Positions 6,294 through 15,369 are shown, counted from the stretch's first letter. The stretch: 23,288 bases of DNA from Candidatus Brocadia sp. (GCA_030837935.1 JAUQXU010000467.1:1-23288); one strand, 5' to 3'. Translations and numbers: made by a program. The notes: generated by a model not told the origin, from the letters alone.

Positions 6294-7112
6294 TTACGTT
6301 GCCGCCACCGTTGAATACCGAAAAGACTCCCGATACCTTCCGAATTTACCCTTAGTAATGTTTCTCAGAAAAGCAACCAGATACTTAACCTCCGGTGAAC
6401 TGTCTTCCTTCCTTTCCATTTCTTCCAATATCTTGCTCTTATTCAATTCACCCGAACGAAAAAGCGTCCGAAACGCCTCTTTAATTTCGCCAATTTGTGC
6501 TTTTGAAAAACCTTCTCTCTCTAACCCAACGACATTTACTTGTCGTAGCTTTGCAGGATGACCTTCGATAATTACATACGGTGGAACATCCTGAACAATC
6601 CTGCTGTGACCTCCCACATAGGCATATCGCCCAATAGTAACGAAAGGTTGTATACCAACAAGGCCCATCAACTTCGCTCCCCTCTCTACCACAACATGTC
6701 CACCCAGTAACACCCCATTTGCCAAAAGCACATTGTCCTCTATAATGCAATCGTGGGCAACATGAGAACATGCCATAAAAAAATTGTTATCACCTATTAC
6801 CGTCTTTTCTCCACCACCTACTGTGCCTATATTAATAGTTACACCTTCTCGCACCACATTATTATCTCCCATTATCAGGGACGTGCGCTCACCGCGATAT
6901 TTAAGGTCCTGAGGTTCCGCACCCAAAACGGCATTGGGATGGATAATATTACTTCTCCCCAGCGTCGTACTGCCCACCACGGTGACGTTGTTCATGACAA
7001 CAGTTCCGTCCCCAATCACAACATCTTCACCGATTACAGAAAAAGGACCAATTTCAACCTCTTTACCTAAAACAGCATTGGGGTGCACGATAGCCGATTT
7101 ATGAATTTTCAT
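6294..7112 (-). CDS. lpxA: UDP-N-acetylglucosamine acyltransferase
   Basis: Transfers a 3-hydroxyacyl chain from ACP to the 3-position of UDP-GlcNAc, the first step of lipid A synthesis, in the cytoplasm. The protein is a left-handed beta-helix of hexapeptide repeats from the start (AIVHPNAVLGKEVEIGPFSV). LGAEPQDLKYRGE is an LpxA hallmark, SHVAHDC contains the catalytic His, and GGHSRIVQDVPPY leads into the C-terminal helical part. The open frame extends to an ATG at 7187 that overlaps the lpxC stop as ATGA. The extra 25 residues are unlike the family. ATG 7112 has AAGGGAAG just upstream and gives MKIHKSAIVHP, the expected N terminus, and 272 residues (E. coli LpxA has 262). I prefer 7112, but coupling at 7187 cannot be excluded. 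Confidence 0.95.
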   Translation of the reverse strand: MKIHKSAIVHPNAVLGKEVEIGPFSVIGEDVVIGDGTVVMNNVTVVGSTTLGRSNIIHPNAVLGAEPQDLKYRGERTSLIMGDNNVVREGVTINIGTVGGGEKTVIGDNNFFMACSHVAHDCIIEDNVLLANGVLLGGHVVVERGAKLMGLVGIQPFVTIGRYAYVGGHSRIVQDVPPYVIIEGHPAKLRQVNVVGLEREGFSKAQIGEIKEAFRTLFRSGELNKSKILEEMERKEDSSPEVKYLVAFLRNITKGKFGRYRESFRYSTVAAT

Positions 7113-7183
7113 CACACTTCCCTTTTCTTTGCATGTTCCCCATATTTTTATACTATTATCCTTCCTGCTATGATTCATTTGGA

Positions 7184-8038
7184 TCATGCAACACTTACAA
7201 TCTTTTCCGCCATCTGAACATTCAGTGAATGTCCAGACCTCTTTGCAATGATACGCCCCTGAATTAATACGTTGGCCAGGGAAAGATCGCCTACCAGATC
7301 CAAAATTTTATGCCTTACAAGCTCATTGGGAAATCGTAATTCTGCGGGCTTCATAGAAATTGGTTTTGTCATCTTTCCGTCTTCATGTACAATAATGCTA
7401 TTGTCATCCGTAACCCCTTTCCCTAAACCGAGTCTCTTGAACTCTTCAATATAGGTACTAAGACCAAATGTCCTTGCCGGCGCAATCTCTCTGCAGAAAT
7501 TTTCTTCCGTAAATTCGACATCATACGTTTGCTGTTGAATAAATGCGCCGTGAAAATCCAACGTGTATGAAAACACGAGTCCTTTTTCATACGGCACAGC
7601 CAGAACGCTTGCATTTCCATTACTAACCACAATGGGAGTTTTTACCATAAAAACTTTTTTTTTGCCCCCGAGATCTACAATCCCTGCTTTCTTGAAAATT
7701 TCCACAAACAGCTGAGCACTCCCATCTCCTGCGGGAATTTCCCGCCCATTTATTTCAATTTCGATATTATCTATCCCTAACCCTGCCAAGGCCGCCATGA
7801 GATGCTCTACGCTCTCGATCTCGGCATCTTCATTCTTTAGCAATATGCGTTTGTAATTACTCGATAAGGCGCGAACATGAGCAGGAACCCTCGGTCGGTT
7901 CGGTAAATCCACTCGCACAAAAGATATGCCAGCGTTTAACGGAGCAGGCTTAAAATGGAGATTTGCAGCCCCTCCTCTAAACATACCTATGCCAGAGCAC
8001 CGAATCTCTTGCCCAATTGTTTTTTGTGTGCTGACCAC
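7184..8038 (-). CDS. lpxC: UDP-3-O-acyl-N-acetylglucosamine deacetylase
   Basis: A zinc amidase catalysing the committed step of lipid A synthesis. Zn ligands are visible as His79 (SVEHLMAA), His243 and Asp247 (RHKILDLVGDL), and the catalytic His270 lies in RSGHSLN. The two-domain LpxC layout is complete over 284 residues, slightly shorter than E. coli (305). Start is GTG 8038, three bases after the skp stop, with AGGGAAAG upstream. There is no fused FabZ domain, unlike LpxC of some Bacteroidota/Chlorobi. The stop overlaps the open frame leading into lpxA. Confidence 0.96.
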   Translation of the reverse strand: MVSTQKTIGQEIRCSGIGMFRGGAANLHFKPAPLNAGISFVRVDLPNRPRVPAHVRALSSNYKRILLKNEDAEIESVEHLMAALAGLGIDNIEIEINGREIPAGDGSAQLFVEIFKKAGIVDLGGKKKVFMVKTPIVVSNGNASVLAVPYEKGLVFSYTLDFHGAFIQQQTYDVEFTEENFCREIAPARTFGLSTYIEEFKRLGLGKGVTDDNSIIVHEDGKMTKPISMKPAELRFPNELVRHKILDLVGDLSLANVLIQGRIIAKRSGHSLNVQMAEKIVSVA

Positions 8039-8041
8039 GAA

Positions 8042-8698
8042 CTACTTTCCCTTGCTTCCCGCTGAAAATCTTTTATTCAAATTATCAAGCACCCGACTGG
8101 TAATATCAACCGCGTCGGAATTATAGAGGACTGTTTTGATCCCAACCTTAAACTGTAATTCCGAAATTCCACCGCTCTGCAACTCTGGCTCTTCCTTTTT
8201 AATAATCAGATCATATTGTTCACGCTTACCTATATCTTCTATTTCCTTGCAGACTTCCGTATAGAGACTTTCGAAATAATCCTTATACTTTTTGGTAAGG
8301 CTCTTTTCTGCATACTTCGCGTAGGATTCCAGTTCTATATTCTTTTTTTCAAAGGACTCTTCGTCCTTTTTTCTTACCTCACTCCCTAAATCCAGCAATT
8401 GTATCTTCTCACTGAGGCTGATAAGTTCTTTCTTTTTATCATTGACAATTTTCTGATGTTGCTTTTCCTGCTCTTTGAGCTGAGCATCAAACACCTTCCT
8501 CTTCTCATACTTCTCAAACACACCATTGAGATCAACAACACCCACTTTCAGACCTTTTGAAGAAGAAGTGGCCACGCTCGTCTCTTTTGCCTGTGTGTTC
8601 GTCAACAAGAACAGACACATCCAGGTAAAACTCGCTATAACAAAAAAAATGACCTTTATATTTTGCCCATTCTTTTCACACATTTTCTCTGATTTCAT
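8042..8698 (-). CDS. skp: OmpH/Skp-family periplasmic chaperone
   Basis: A 218-residue protein. The N-terminal hydrophobic segment (about 15-36) ends TNTQA-KE, giving a likely signal peptidase site after Ala37. The mature part starts with KVGVVDLNGVFEKYEK, the typical OmpH opening (VDxxxVF), and continues as a long charged helical arm (about 65-150) rich in Lys/Glu/Gln, as expected for Skp coiled-coil tentacles. A C-terminal beta segment (YDLIIKKEE) follows. It lies between bamA and lpxC, where Skp is usually found, and binds unfolded outer-membrane proteins for BamA. The ATG lies 2 bases after the bamA stop; a second in-frame ATG five codons later is possible. Skp proteins are typically 160-200 residues, so this one is a little long. 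Confidence 0.9.
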   Translation of the reverse strand: MKSEKMCEKNGQNIKVIFFVIASFTWMCLFLLTNTQAKETSVATSSSKGLKVGVVDLNGVFEKYEKRKVFDAQLKEQEKQHQKIVNDKKKELISLSEKIQLLDLGSEVRKKDEESFEKKNIELESYAKYAEKSLTKKYKDYFESLYTEVCKEIEDIGKREQYDLIIKKEEPELQSGGISELQFKVGIKTVLYNSDAVDITSRVLDNLNKRFSAGSKGK

Positions 8699-8700
8699 AA

Positions 8701-11076
8701 TTAAAAGCTACTGCCTCCTCCGAAATTAAATGAAAATGACTCAGTCTCATCCTCGTCCTTTTTTATAATAGGAATACCATAATCAATTGATATCGTTGAG
8801 CGACCAAGAAAAGGAATACTCAATCTTAATCCAACACCAGAAGTCAATCTAAATCTGTCAAAATTAATATCACTGACTGCTTCATCTGCCTTTCCGCTGT
8901 CAACAAAGATTGCCCCACGAATCATATCCTTATATATAGGCACAAGATATTCTGTGTTCATTAAAATCAACACATCACCACCAATCTGGTCACCTGTTTT
9001 ACTATCAACAGGCGACACACCCCTGTACCGAAACCCACGAAGAGAGCCATAACCACCGGCATAAAACCTTTCAAATATGGGAACTTCCTGTCCAGAGGTT
9101 GATTCTACAACTCCAAAAGTACCTCCATAAGCAATGACGTGTTTTCCCCATTTTGGAATCTCAAAGAGTGTGTTGTATTTTGTTGTTTGAAATTTATATT
9201 TTGCTATATCCACATCCAACCCGGCAACTTCCACAGACGATTCTCCTTCATACCCTTTCGATGGCGCAAAGATGTTATCCGTTTTATTCATATTTGCGGA
9301 CAAGGTAATGCCAGCCTTCAACTGACCACCTTCAACATCCAGAACATCCTGGGGTGTGCCTTCCTTTTCATCCCGCCTTTTAATGTCTATAAGGTTAAAC
9401 TCCGGGCTTAATCTTACAAAAAAATCCCTCTGAATTTCTCTTCCCAAAGAAACCCTTGAACCTATGTCTTGTTCCTGATACTCCCGATACCATCTGAGAA
9501 GGTCAAACAAACTTACCCCTGCGCTATAGGGCGAATCGAACACCGAGGGATTAGTTAAAGATACCATGATTTCTGTCCTCTCAAACCCAGGGCTAAATCG
9601 TAACGTTAATATCTCACCCGCACCACGGAAGGCGTTACCCTGTAAAAAATCTTCCCAGCTCTTTGGCATATCCGTTACGTCAAAGTTCCTATCGGTATAC
9701 GAAATGTCACCAAACGCCCCGACATTTGCCCCATAACCTCCACCAAACCGTAACATGCCCGTCCGTCCCTCCTTTACGTCTACCACAATATTTTGCCTAT
9801 CAGCCGCGGAACCCTGCTCAAAATTAATACCAGCAGGCATACCTGACTCCATATCAAAATACCCTGTGTTGGAAAGACGCCTCTGGCTATCACGGATCTT
9901 TTCTGTATCTAGCTTTTCTCCAGGATAAAACGTCAACTGCCGACGGATAACATTGTCTCTCGTCTTATCATTTCCCGTTATCTTGACCTTTTCGATATAA
10001 TGCCTATCTTTTTCCTCTATAGCAAAAGACACATTTACCTTTGCCCCCTCAGCACCAAAGGTGTGCTTTTCTTTAACAAGGGCTGTAATATACCCTTGCT
10101 CTCCATACGTTAAACGGAGTTGGTAGGTATCTTTCTCGACTGCATCCAAAAAGAAAGGACCACCCTCCTGTAACTTCAACTTTTCTTTTAATTCATCTAC
10201 GGTAAACAGTGACGCTCCATCGATCTTCAAGCTTTCGACGTAATACCTTTCGCCCTCTTTTATATGGCCCGTAATGTACATCTTCCTGTCATCACTATAC
10301 GTTATTTCCCACCCGATATCGACATCTAACCATCCGTTATTCATGTAAAACTCTTTTACCTTTTCAATATCAGACTCAAACTTTTTTTGGTCGAATCTGC
10401 CCGGAAATATAAAGGACGGAAAACGCTTTTGCCGGGTTTCCATCTGTTTGAGAAGTTTTCTGCGTTTGAAGTTCGCATTCCCTTGAAATTCTATCCTGGC
10501 AATGCGAATCTTCGGACCCTCGTCAATGTTAAAGATTACCACCGTTTTCCCGTCTACTAACCTACTCTCCGCATGCACCTGTATTCGATTAAAACACTTT
10601 TTAATATAAAGCTCTCTAATTTTGTCTTCATCCAATTTCAAAAGGTAGTGCTTTAAATAATCCCCCTGTTTTATCTCGATTTGCTTCTTCAGTTTTTTGG
10701 TCTTGATCCTTTCATTCCCTTGAAACTGGATCTCATCAATTACCGCCCGTTCAGTTACAACAAAAACCAAGCGCAACCCCTCTCTTATCTCTTCAAGCTC
10801 TACTTCGATATTATCAAAGAACCCAAGCGACCAAATTGCATCGACGTCCTGGCTTACCAACTGTGGATCATAACGGTCGCCTTCTTTCGCCCGGATACTA
10901 CTTCTTATTGCGGCCGTACTAATCCGATGATTTCCTTTAATTTCAATCTTTTTAATAATTCGTGTTGCCGTTTCCTGAGTATCAGCACAAAGAATTCCTG
11001 CATACCCAAAATACAAGGTCATAACAAGCGCTACAATCAAACCCGCGACCTGTAATAAAACCTTGCAAAACTTCAT
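8701..11076 (-). CDS. bamA: Outer membrane protein assembly factor BamA
   Basis: A 791-residue Omp85-family protein that inserts beta-barrel proteins into the outer membrane. A signal sequence (about 5-31, ending GILCA-DT) is followed by five POTRA domains (about 38-111, 112-188, 189-276, 277-356, 359-438) and a C-terminal 16-strand barrel from about 440. Barrel hallmarks are GYGSLRGFRYRG, the conserved RGF loop, and a terminal aromatic residue (FGGGSSF). Length and POTRA number match typical BamA. The ATG overlaps the dnaB stop by four bases (ATGA), so translation is probably coupled to dnaB, an unusual gene junction. Confidence 0.96.
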   Translation of the reverse strand: MKFCKVLLQVAGLIVALVMTLYFGYAGILCADTQETATRIIKKIEIKGNHRISTAAIRSSIRAKEGDRYDPQLVSQDVDAIWSLGFFDNIEVELEEIREGLRLVFVVTERAVIDEIQFQGNERIKTKKLKKQIEIKQGDYLKHYLLKLDEDKIRELYIKKCFNRIQVHAESRLVDGKTVVIFNIDEGPKIRIARIEFQGNANFKRRKLLKQMETRQKRFPSFIFPGRFDQKKFESDIEKVKEFYMNNGWLDVDIGWEITYSDDRKMYITGHIKEGERYYVESLKIDGASLFTVDELKEKLKLQEGGPFFLDAVEKDTYQLRLTYGEQGYITALVKEKHTFGAEGAKVNVSFAIEEKDRHYIEKVKITGNDKTRDNVIRRQLTFYPGEKLDTEKIRDSQRRLSNTGYFDMESGMPAGINFEQGSAADRQNIVVDVKEGRTGMLRFGGGYGANVGAFGDISYTDRNFDVTDMPKSWEDFLQGNAFRGAGEILTLRFSPGFERTEIMVSLTNPSVFDSPYSAGVSLFDLLRWYREYQEQDIGSRVSLGREIQRDFFVRLSPEFNLIDIKRRDEKEGTPQDVLDVEGGQLKAGITLSANMNKTDNIFAPSKGYEGESSVEVAGLDVDIAKYKFQTTKYNTLFEIPKWGKHVIAYGGTFGVVESTSGQEVPIFERFYAGGYGSLRGFRYRGVSPVDSKTGDQIGGDVLILMNTEYLVPIYKDMIRGAIFVDSGKADEAVSDINFDRFRLTSGVGLRLSIPFLGRSTISIDYGIPIIKKDEDETESFSFNFGGGSSF

Positions 11077-12413
11077 TTGTTACCCATAGAGGCTAAATTC
11101 TCGAAACGCATATATTGGGAAAGAAACGCTAATTTCACCACCCCGATAGGTCCGTTACGTTGCTTGGCAATAATGAGTTCTGCGGTACCATCCTTTTTGT
11201 CAGGATCGTAATAATCCTCTCTGTGCAAGAGGATAACAACATCTGCATCTTGCTCGATTGATCCCGATTCACGCAGATCAGACATCCTTGGCCTGTGACC
11301 TTCTCGTGATTCCACAGACCTATTGAGCTGGGAAACGACAACAACCGGTATTGACAATTCTCTGGCAAGGGATTTCAAACCACGAGAAATTACGGAAATC
11401 TCTTGTTGCCGATTCTCGGCGCGTGGGGCTTCCATCAGCTGTAAATAATCCACCGCAACTAATTGAATATTATATTGAGCTTTCAATCTGCGCGCCTTTG
11501 CACGCACTTCCAATACGGTAAGACCAGGCGTGTCATCTATGAAGATTGGAGACTCGGAAAGTGATCCCAGTCCGTACGAAAGGTCACTCCATTGCTTGTC
11601 CTCTAAAAAACCTTTCCTTAATTTGTGTGCATCTATCCGCGCATGAGAACACAACATGTTCTGTGCTACTTGCTGCGCTGACATTTCCAGGGAAAACAAC
11701 ACGGCAGGTTTTTTATCTACCACACCTACATGTTCGATTATATTTAGTGCAAGACTCGTCTTACCCATGCTCGGTCTTGCCGCAACAATGATGAGTTCCG
11801 ATGCCTGCAATCCACAGGTAAGGTCATCCAAATCATAAAAACCCGTTGATAATCCTGTTAATCTGTTTTGTCTATCATGGAGGTTTTCAATACGGCTAAA
11901 TGTTTCCTTGAGAATCTCGTTTAGCTTTGTAGATAAGGCATTAAACTTTTTTTGGGTAATATCAAAGATAGCCCTTTCTGAATTATCAAGCAATTGACCC
12001 GTTTCACTGGACTCCTCAAAGGCTTGTTTTTGTATACTTGCTGCAACCTCAATCAAATTCCTTTTTATTGCTTTTTCTCGTACGATATTCGCATAAAACT
12101 CTACATTCCCTATCGTAGGAACTGCTTCCTCAAGCGCCATTAAGTATTCTATGCCGCCAACCTTTTCCAGTAACGAACGCTTTTTCAGTTCTTCCCTGAG
12201 AACAACTAAATCTACCACCTGCCCCTTATCATAGACTTCTACTATAGTCTGATATAATTCCTGATGTGCCGTTTTGTAAAAACTATTCTTATTCAGTATG
12301 GGAATAACAAAACTAATGACCTCGTTATCCAAGAGCATAGCACCCAGGACGCTCATTTCTGCCTCAATACTTTGGGGTAATGTGCGCTCAAGAATAGACC
12401 CAACAACCATCAT
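11073..12413 (-). CDS. dnaB: Replicative DNA helicase DnaB
   Basis: Hexameric 5'-3' replication-fork helicase. The N-terminal DnaB domain begins LPQSIEAEMSVLGAMLLD. The RecA-like domain has Walker A ARPSMGKT (213-220 counted from the longest frame), LFSLEM, Walker B LVAVDYLQLM, and the C-terminal RESGSIEQDADVV and KQRNGP motifs. No intein is present. The frame opens with GTG ATG ATG at 12416, 12413 and 12410. SD GAGG is only 2 bases from the GTG but 5 from the first ATG, so 12413 is preferred. It follows rplI by about 18 bases, the classical rpsF-ssb-rpsR-rplI-dnaB order. Confidence 0.97.
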   Translation of the reverse strand: MMVVGSILERTLPQSIEAEMSVLGAMLLDNEVISFVIPILNKNSFYKTAHQELYQTIVEVYDKGQVVDLVVLREELKKRSLLEKVGGIEYLMALEEAVPTIGNVEFYANIVREKAIKRNLIEVAASIQKQAFEESSETGQLLDNSERAIFDITQKKFNALSTKLNEILKETFSRIENLHDRQNRLTGLSTGFYDLDDLTCGLQASELIIVAARPSMGKTSLALNIIEHVGVVDKKPAVLFSLEMSAQQVAQNMLCSHARIDAHKLRKGFLEDKQWSDLSYGLGSLSESPIFIDDTPGLTVLEVRAKARRLKAQYNIQLVAVDYLQLMEAPRAENRQQEISVISRGLKSLARELSIPVVVVSQLNRSVESREGHRPRMSDLRESGSIEQDADVVILLHREDYYDPDKKDGTAELIIAKQRNGPIGVVKLAFLSQYMRFENLASMGNK

Positions 12414-12431
12414 CACTTCCTCAACGAAAAA

Positions 12432-12899
12432 CTAGGCATTTTCTGGCTGACCCGTATCGTCTTTTAGTACCGACACTTTACACTTCGTTTGCAACTCAGG
12501 ATTGAGCGCAATCGTAACATCAAACTCACCACAGACTTTTATTGGGCTATCTAGTTTTATTGTCTCCTTGTCTACCGGGTATCCTTCTTTTGCCAATGCA
12601 TCAGCTATTTGGGCAACCGTAACAGAACCAAAGAGTCTGCCTTCTTCGTTTGCCTTCGCATAAATCATACAGGAAGCTGTAGAAAGTTTTTCCAACACCC
12701 CTTTCAACCGTTCTCTTTCTTCCTTTAACTGCAACTCCATCTTGATTTTTTCTTTTTCTATTTGTTTTAAATTGGCAGGAGAAACAGTCGTCGCCAACCC
12801 CTTCGGCAACAAATAGTTTCTCGCGTATCCTTCCTTCACCTTTACAACATCGCCAATCATACCAAGCTTGTCTACATTTTTCTTCAACAATAATTCCAT
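12432..12899 (-). CDS. rplI: 50S ribosomal protein bL9
   Basis: A 155-residue bL9. The N-terminal RNA-binding domain has VDKLGMIGDVVKVKEGYARNYLLPKGLA, the diagnostic bL9 signature. A long charged connecting helix (about 44-75) and a C-terminal domain with RLFGSVTVAQIADAL follow. Strong SD AGGAGG lies 8 bases upstream of the ATG. It sits in the conserved rpsF-ssb-rpsR-rplI block. Confidence 0.97.
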   Translation of the reverse strand: MELLLKKNVDKLGMIGDVVKVKEGYARNYLLPKGLATTVSPANLKQIEKEKIKMELQLKEERERLKGVLEKLSTASCMIYAKANEEGRLFGSVTVAQIADALAKEGYPVDKETIKLDSPIKVCGEFDVTIALNPELQTKCKVSVLKDDTGQPENA

Positions 12900-12911
12900 G
12901 CTTATCTCCTC

Positions 12912-13133
12912 CTAGGTAACATATGGAAGCAACGACATAAATCTCGCCCTTTTAATAGAAATCTTTACCGAATGCTGATGATGGGCACAATTCCCGGAAC
13001 GCTTCCTCGAAAAAAGCTTTCCCTGCGTCGTCGTAAGTTTCTGTAAATTTTGTATATCTTTGTAGTCTACCTCTTCAATTCCCATTCTACAAAACCGGCA
13101 CTTGCTTGTTTTATTAAACTTCCTTTTACTCAT
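12912..13133 (-). CDS. rpsR: 30S ribosomal protein bS18
   Basis: A 73-residue bS18 with KCRFCRMG near the N terminus, the RNA-binding core KLTTTQGKLFSRKRSGNC, AHHQ and the terminal IKRARFMSLLPYVT. CRFC plus Cys/His later in the chain (GNCAHH) suggests a zinc-binding (C+) form of S18, less common than the Cys-free form. Binds next to bS6 on the 30S platform; rpsF is two genes upstream. Confidence 0.96.
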   Translation of the reverse strand: MSKRKFNKTSKCRFCRMGIEEVDYKDIQNLQKLTTTQGKLFSRKRSGNCAHHQHSVKISIKRARFMSLLPYVT

Positions 13134-13170
13134 ACCTCTTACCCTCGTATATAAAATTTTACAAAATTAT

Positions 13171-13611
13171 CTAAAACGGTATCTCTTCATTATTAATATC
13201 AAGATTAACATCCTCTGGCATGCCTTCCGGTAGCTTATTCTCTTTTGACGATCCACCAACATCATCTCCAGTGCGCTTAGCCGACCCGCCTATGAATTGA
13301 AAATTATCCGCAACAACCCGAAGGGTGCTCCGTTTTTGACCGTCTTTCGTTTCCCATTGATTAAGCTGTAACCGCCCCTCGATAAAAATCGGATTTCCCT
13401 TACTAAAATACTCACCTACAACTTCCGCCCTACGCCCGAAGATATTAATATCAACAAAGCACACCTCTTCTTTTTGCTCACCAGTTTTGGCAGTCCACGC
13501 CCTATTAATTGCAATCCCAAAACTTGCAACCGCCAATCCAGCCGGAGTATATCTCAGCTCTGGGTCTCGAGTGAGATTTCCCATAAGAAAAACTTTATTG
13601 AGACTCGCCAT
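13171..13611 (-). CDS. ssb: Single-stranded DNA-binding protein
   Basis: A 146-residue SSB. The OB fold spans about 1-108 (LNKVFLMGNLTRDPELRYTP, FVDINIFGRRAE, PIFIEGRLQLNQWETKDGQKRS), followed by a short disordered linker and the tip NNEEIPF. The conserved DDDIPF-type tip that recruits partner proteins is present but has only two acidic residues next to IPF. Good SD (AAGGAG, 6 bases from the ATG). Lies between rpsF and rpsR as in most bacteria. Confidence 0.97.
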   Translation of the reverse strand: MASLNKVFLMGNLTRDPELRYTPAGLAVASFGIAINRAWTAKTGEQKEEVCFVDINIFGRRAEVVGEYFSKGNPIFIEGRLQLNQWETKDGQKRSTLRVVADNFQFIGGSAKRTGDDVGGSSKENKLPEGMPEDVNLDINNEEIPF

Positions 13612-13631
13612 ACCGTTCTCCTTTTGAAATC

Positions 13632-14048
13632 CTATATTCCATCTGAGACCTTAGCAGGCACATCACTTGTTTCCAACAATACCGTGTCAGCAATTTCGGG
13701 TATTTTGCTGTTATCCTTTTCCACCGGCACTTCAGAGAGACCTATCTGAGACAATTCCTCTATCTTGTCATCTCTTACGATCAACGAACGGACAACATAA
13801 TCAGAAAGCTGAAAATCCCTTCTGATCGTCACAATAGCTGAATTTTTAGCATTAAAGTGGATCAAAAAATATGTCCCTCGCTTATGACCCTTAATCTTAT
13901 ATGCCAATTTTTTTTCACCCCATTTTTCTGTTTTTAGGATCTCAGCCCCATTCTTTTGCAAGACATCCTGGATGTGTTTGACTACATTTTCCCACTCCGT
14001 ACTGGCATATGCATTATCGATTAAAAACAACCCTTCGTACATCCTCAC
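13632..14048 (-). CDS. rpsF: 30S ribosomal protein bS6
   Basis: bS6 with the family opening MRxYEGLF, GEKKLAYKIKGHKRGTYFLIHF and LSDYVVRSLIV, plus a roughly 40-residue acidic/Ser/Pro tail beyond the folded domain. The frame could start at ATG 14054, but AGGAGG is only 2 bases from it. The GTG at 14048 lies 8 bases after AGGAGG and yields MRMYEG, matching the MRxYE start of the family, so GTG 14048 is the likely start (138 residues). First gene of the rpsF-ssb-rpsR-rplI-dnaB block. Confidence 0.95.
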   Translation of the reverse strand: MRMYEGLFLIDNAYASTEWENVVKHIQDVLQKNGAEILKTEKWGEKKLAYKIKGHKRGTYFLIHFNAKNSAIVTIRRDFQLSDYVVRSLIVRDDKIEELSQIGLSEVPVEKDNSKIPEIADTVLLETSDVPAKVSDGI

Positions 14049-14131
14049 ATTCATTTCCTCCTACTCTTAATTTTTACTATAAAAACACAAAACCTTTTTA
14101 TCCCTGTCCCTACGCGCGACAAAAAGATTAT

Positions 14132-14686
14132 TTAATTATATGTATTCATACAAACCTCAATCCCCCGGAAAATCCAAGTTTTCAAAGCCTGACAGGCTTT
14201 TTCGATAACTTCTGTTGTTATAGCTTCTTCTTCTCCTGAAAATGGCGAAAGTACATACATAGCCGGATCTCCTGCTGCAGGGCGCCCTATCCCGATTCTT
14301 AACCGGGAGAAACCTGTGGACCCCAAACATGCCGCGATTGACTCCAGACCACGATGCCCCCCGCAACCACCATTACTTCTTATCCGTATTTTTCCCAAAG
14401 GCAAATCCAAATCATCACACACAACCATAAGATTTCGCAGCGCACATTTATACATATCTGTAGCTTCCTTTACCGCACCACCGCTCAAATTCATAAATGT
14501 CTGTGGCTTTAATAGTATTACCTCTTCGCCTTCTACTGTTTTTTTGCAAAAGAAAGACTGGAATTTTTTTTGATCACATCCTGTTTCGATTTGCCGCGCA
14601 AACCGATCAATTACCATAAAACCAAAATTGTGCCTCGTCTTTAAATACTTTTCTCCTGGATTGCCCAGCCCAACGATAATCTTCAT
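14132..14686 (-). CDS. pth: Peptidyl-tRNA hydrolase
   Basis: Releases tRNA from stalled peptidyl-tRNA in the cytoplasm. A 184-residue Pth with IVGLGNPGEKY at the N terminus, the catalytic His in TRHNFGF (His19), the substrate-binding Asn in KPQTFMNLSGG, CDDLDLPLGKIRIR and GGCGGHRGLESI. All expected motifs are present and the length is normal. Located between rplY and rpsF, a common arrangement. SD is weak (GTGTGTGA before the ATG). Confidence 0.96.
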   Translation of the reverse strand: MKIIVGLGNPGEKYLKTRHNFGFMVIDRFARQIETGCDQKKFQSFFCKKTVEGEEVILLKPQTFMNLSGGAVKEATDMYKCALRNLMVVCDDLDLPLGKIRIRSNGGCGGHRGLESIAACLGSTGFSRLRIGIGRPAAGDPAMYVLSPFSGEEEAITTEVIEKACQALKTWIFRGIEVCMNTYN

Positions 14687-14700
14687 TCACACACACCACA

Positions 14701-15345
14701 CTAAGCCTTCTCAGACGCTACGGCTTCCTCTCCTTCTTTTGGTTTCTTAGTAATAACTTCGGGTTCTGCCAGCAGTTCTTCTTCAGATACGGCTTTTTTC
14801 TCCACAATCTGATGCACAGACACAACAACCGCTTCAGCGTCTGGTATATACTGTATACCTTCCAATACTGGTAATTCTTTAACGTGAATCGCCTTGCCTA
14901 AACCCAATTCAGATATGTTTACTTTTATCATTTCTGGTATTGCAATAGGAAGACATTCTATTTCTATTTCTTTCATGACGTGGGTCAACACACCACCCTC
15001 CTTCACACCAACAGACTCCCCAGCCAAATCTATTGACACTCGGAGCTTTATCCTTTCATCCAAATCAATGCGTGAAAAATCTACGTGAAGCACACGGTCA
15101 ACAATATTGTCGTACTGCACTTCCTTTATAAGTGCCGACTCTTTCTTGTTGTCATAGGTTAAACGGAGCATCCGCGTCCCGGTATGCAATATGCGCGCAA
15201 ATTCGTCTTCCTTCAGACAGAGCATAACATTGTCCTGTTTATGCCCATACAACATAGCTGGTATTTGCCCAACCATTCTCAGTTTTTTAACTTCTCTGCT
15301 CCCCGTCGTTGTCCTCTTTTCTGCTTTTAATTCTAAGATTTCCAT
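14701..15345 (-). CDS. rplY: 50S ribosomal protein bL25 (CTC/TL5 form)
   Basis: A 214-residue two-domain bL25. The N-terminal 5S rRNA-binding domain (LKAEKRTTTGSREVKKLR, GQIPAMLYG, VQYDNIVDRVLHVDF) is followed by the TL5-type beta domain (KLRVSIDLAGESVGVKEGGVL, IEIECLPIAIPE) and a Glu/Lys-rich tail. This is the long general-stress CTC form, not the short E. coli form. SD GGGAG lies upstream of the ATG. The prs-rplY-pth order is widely conserved. Confidence 0.95.
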   Translation of the reverse strand: MEILELKAEKRTTTGSREVKKLRMVGQIPAMLYGHKQDNVMLCLKEDEFARILHTGTRMLRLTYDNKKESALIKEVQYDNIVDRVLHVDFSRIDLDERIKLRVSIDLAGESVGVKEGGVLTHVMKEIEIECLPIAIPEMIKVNISELGLGKAIHVKELPVLEGIQYIPDAEAVVVSVHQIVEKKAVSEEELLAEPEVITKKPKEGEEAVASEKA

Positions 15346-15369
15346 CTATTCACTCCCAAAAACATAAAT

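Noticed and set aside
7113..7187. N-terminal extension of LpxA starting at the ATGA overlap with lpxC
   Set aside because: The 25 extra residues do not resemble LpxA, and ATG 7112 has a better ribosome site and the expected N terminus; kept only as an alternative.
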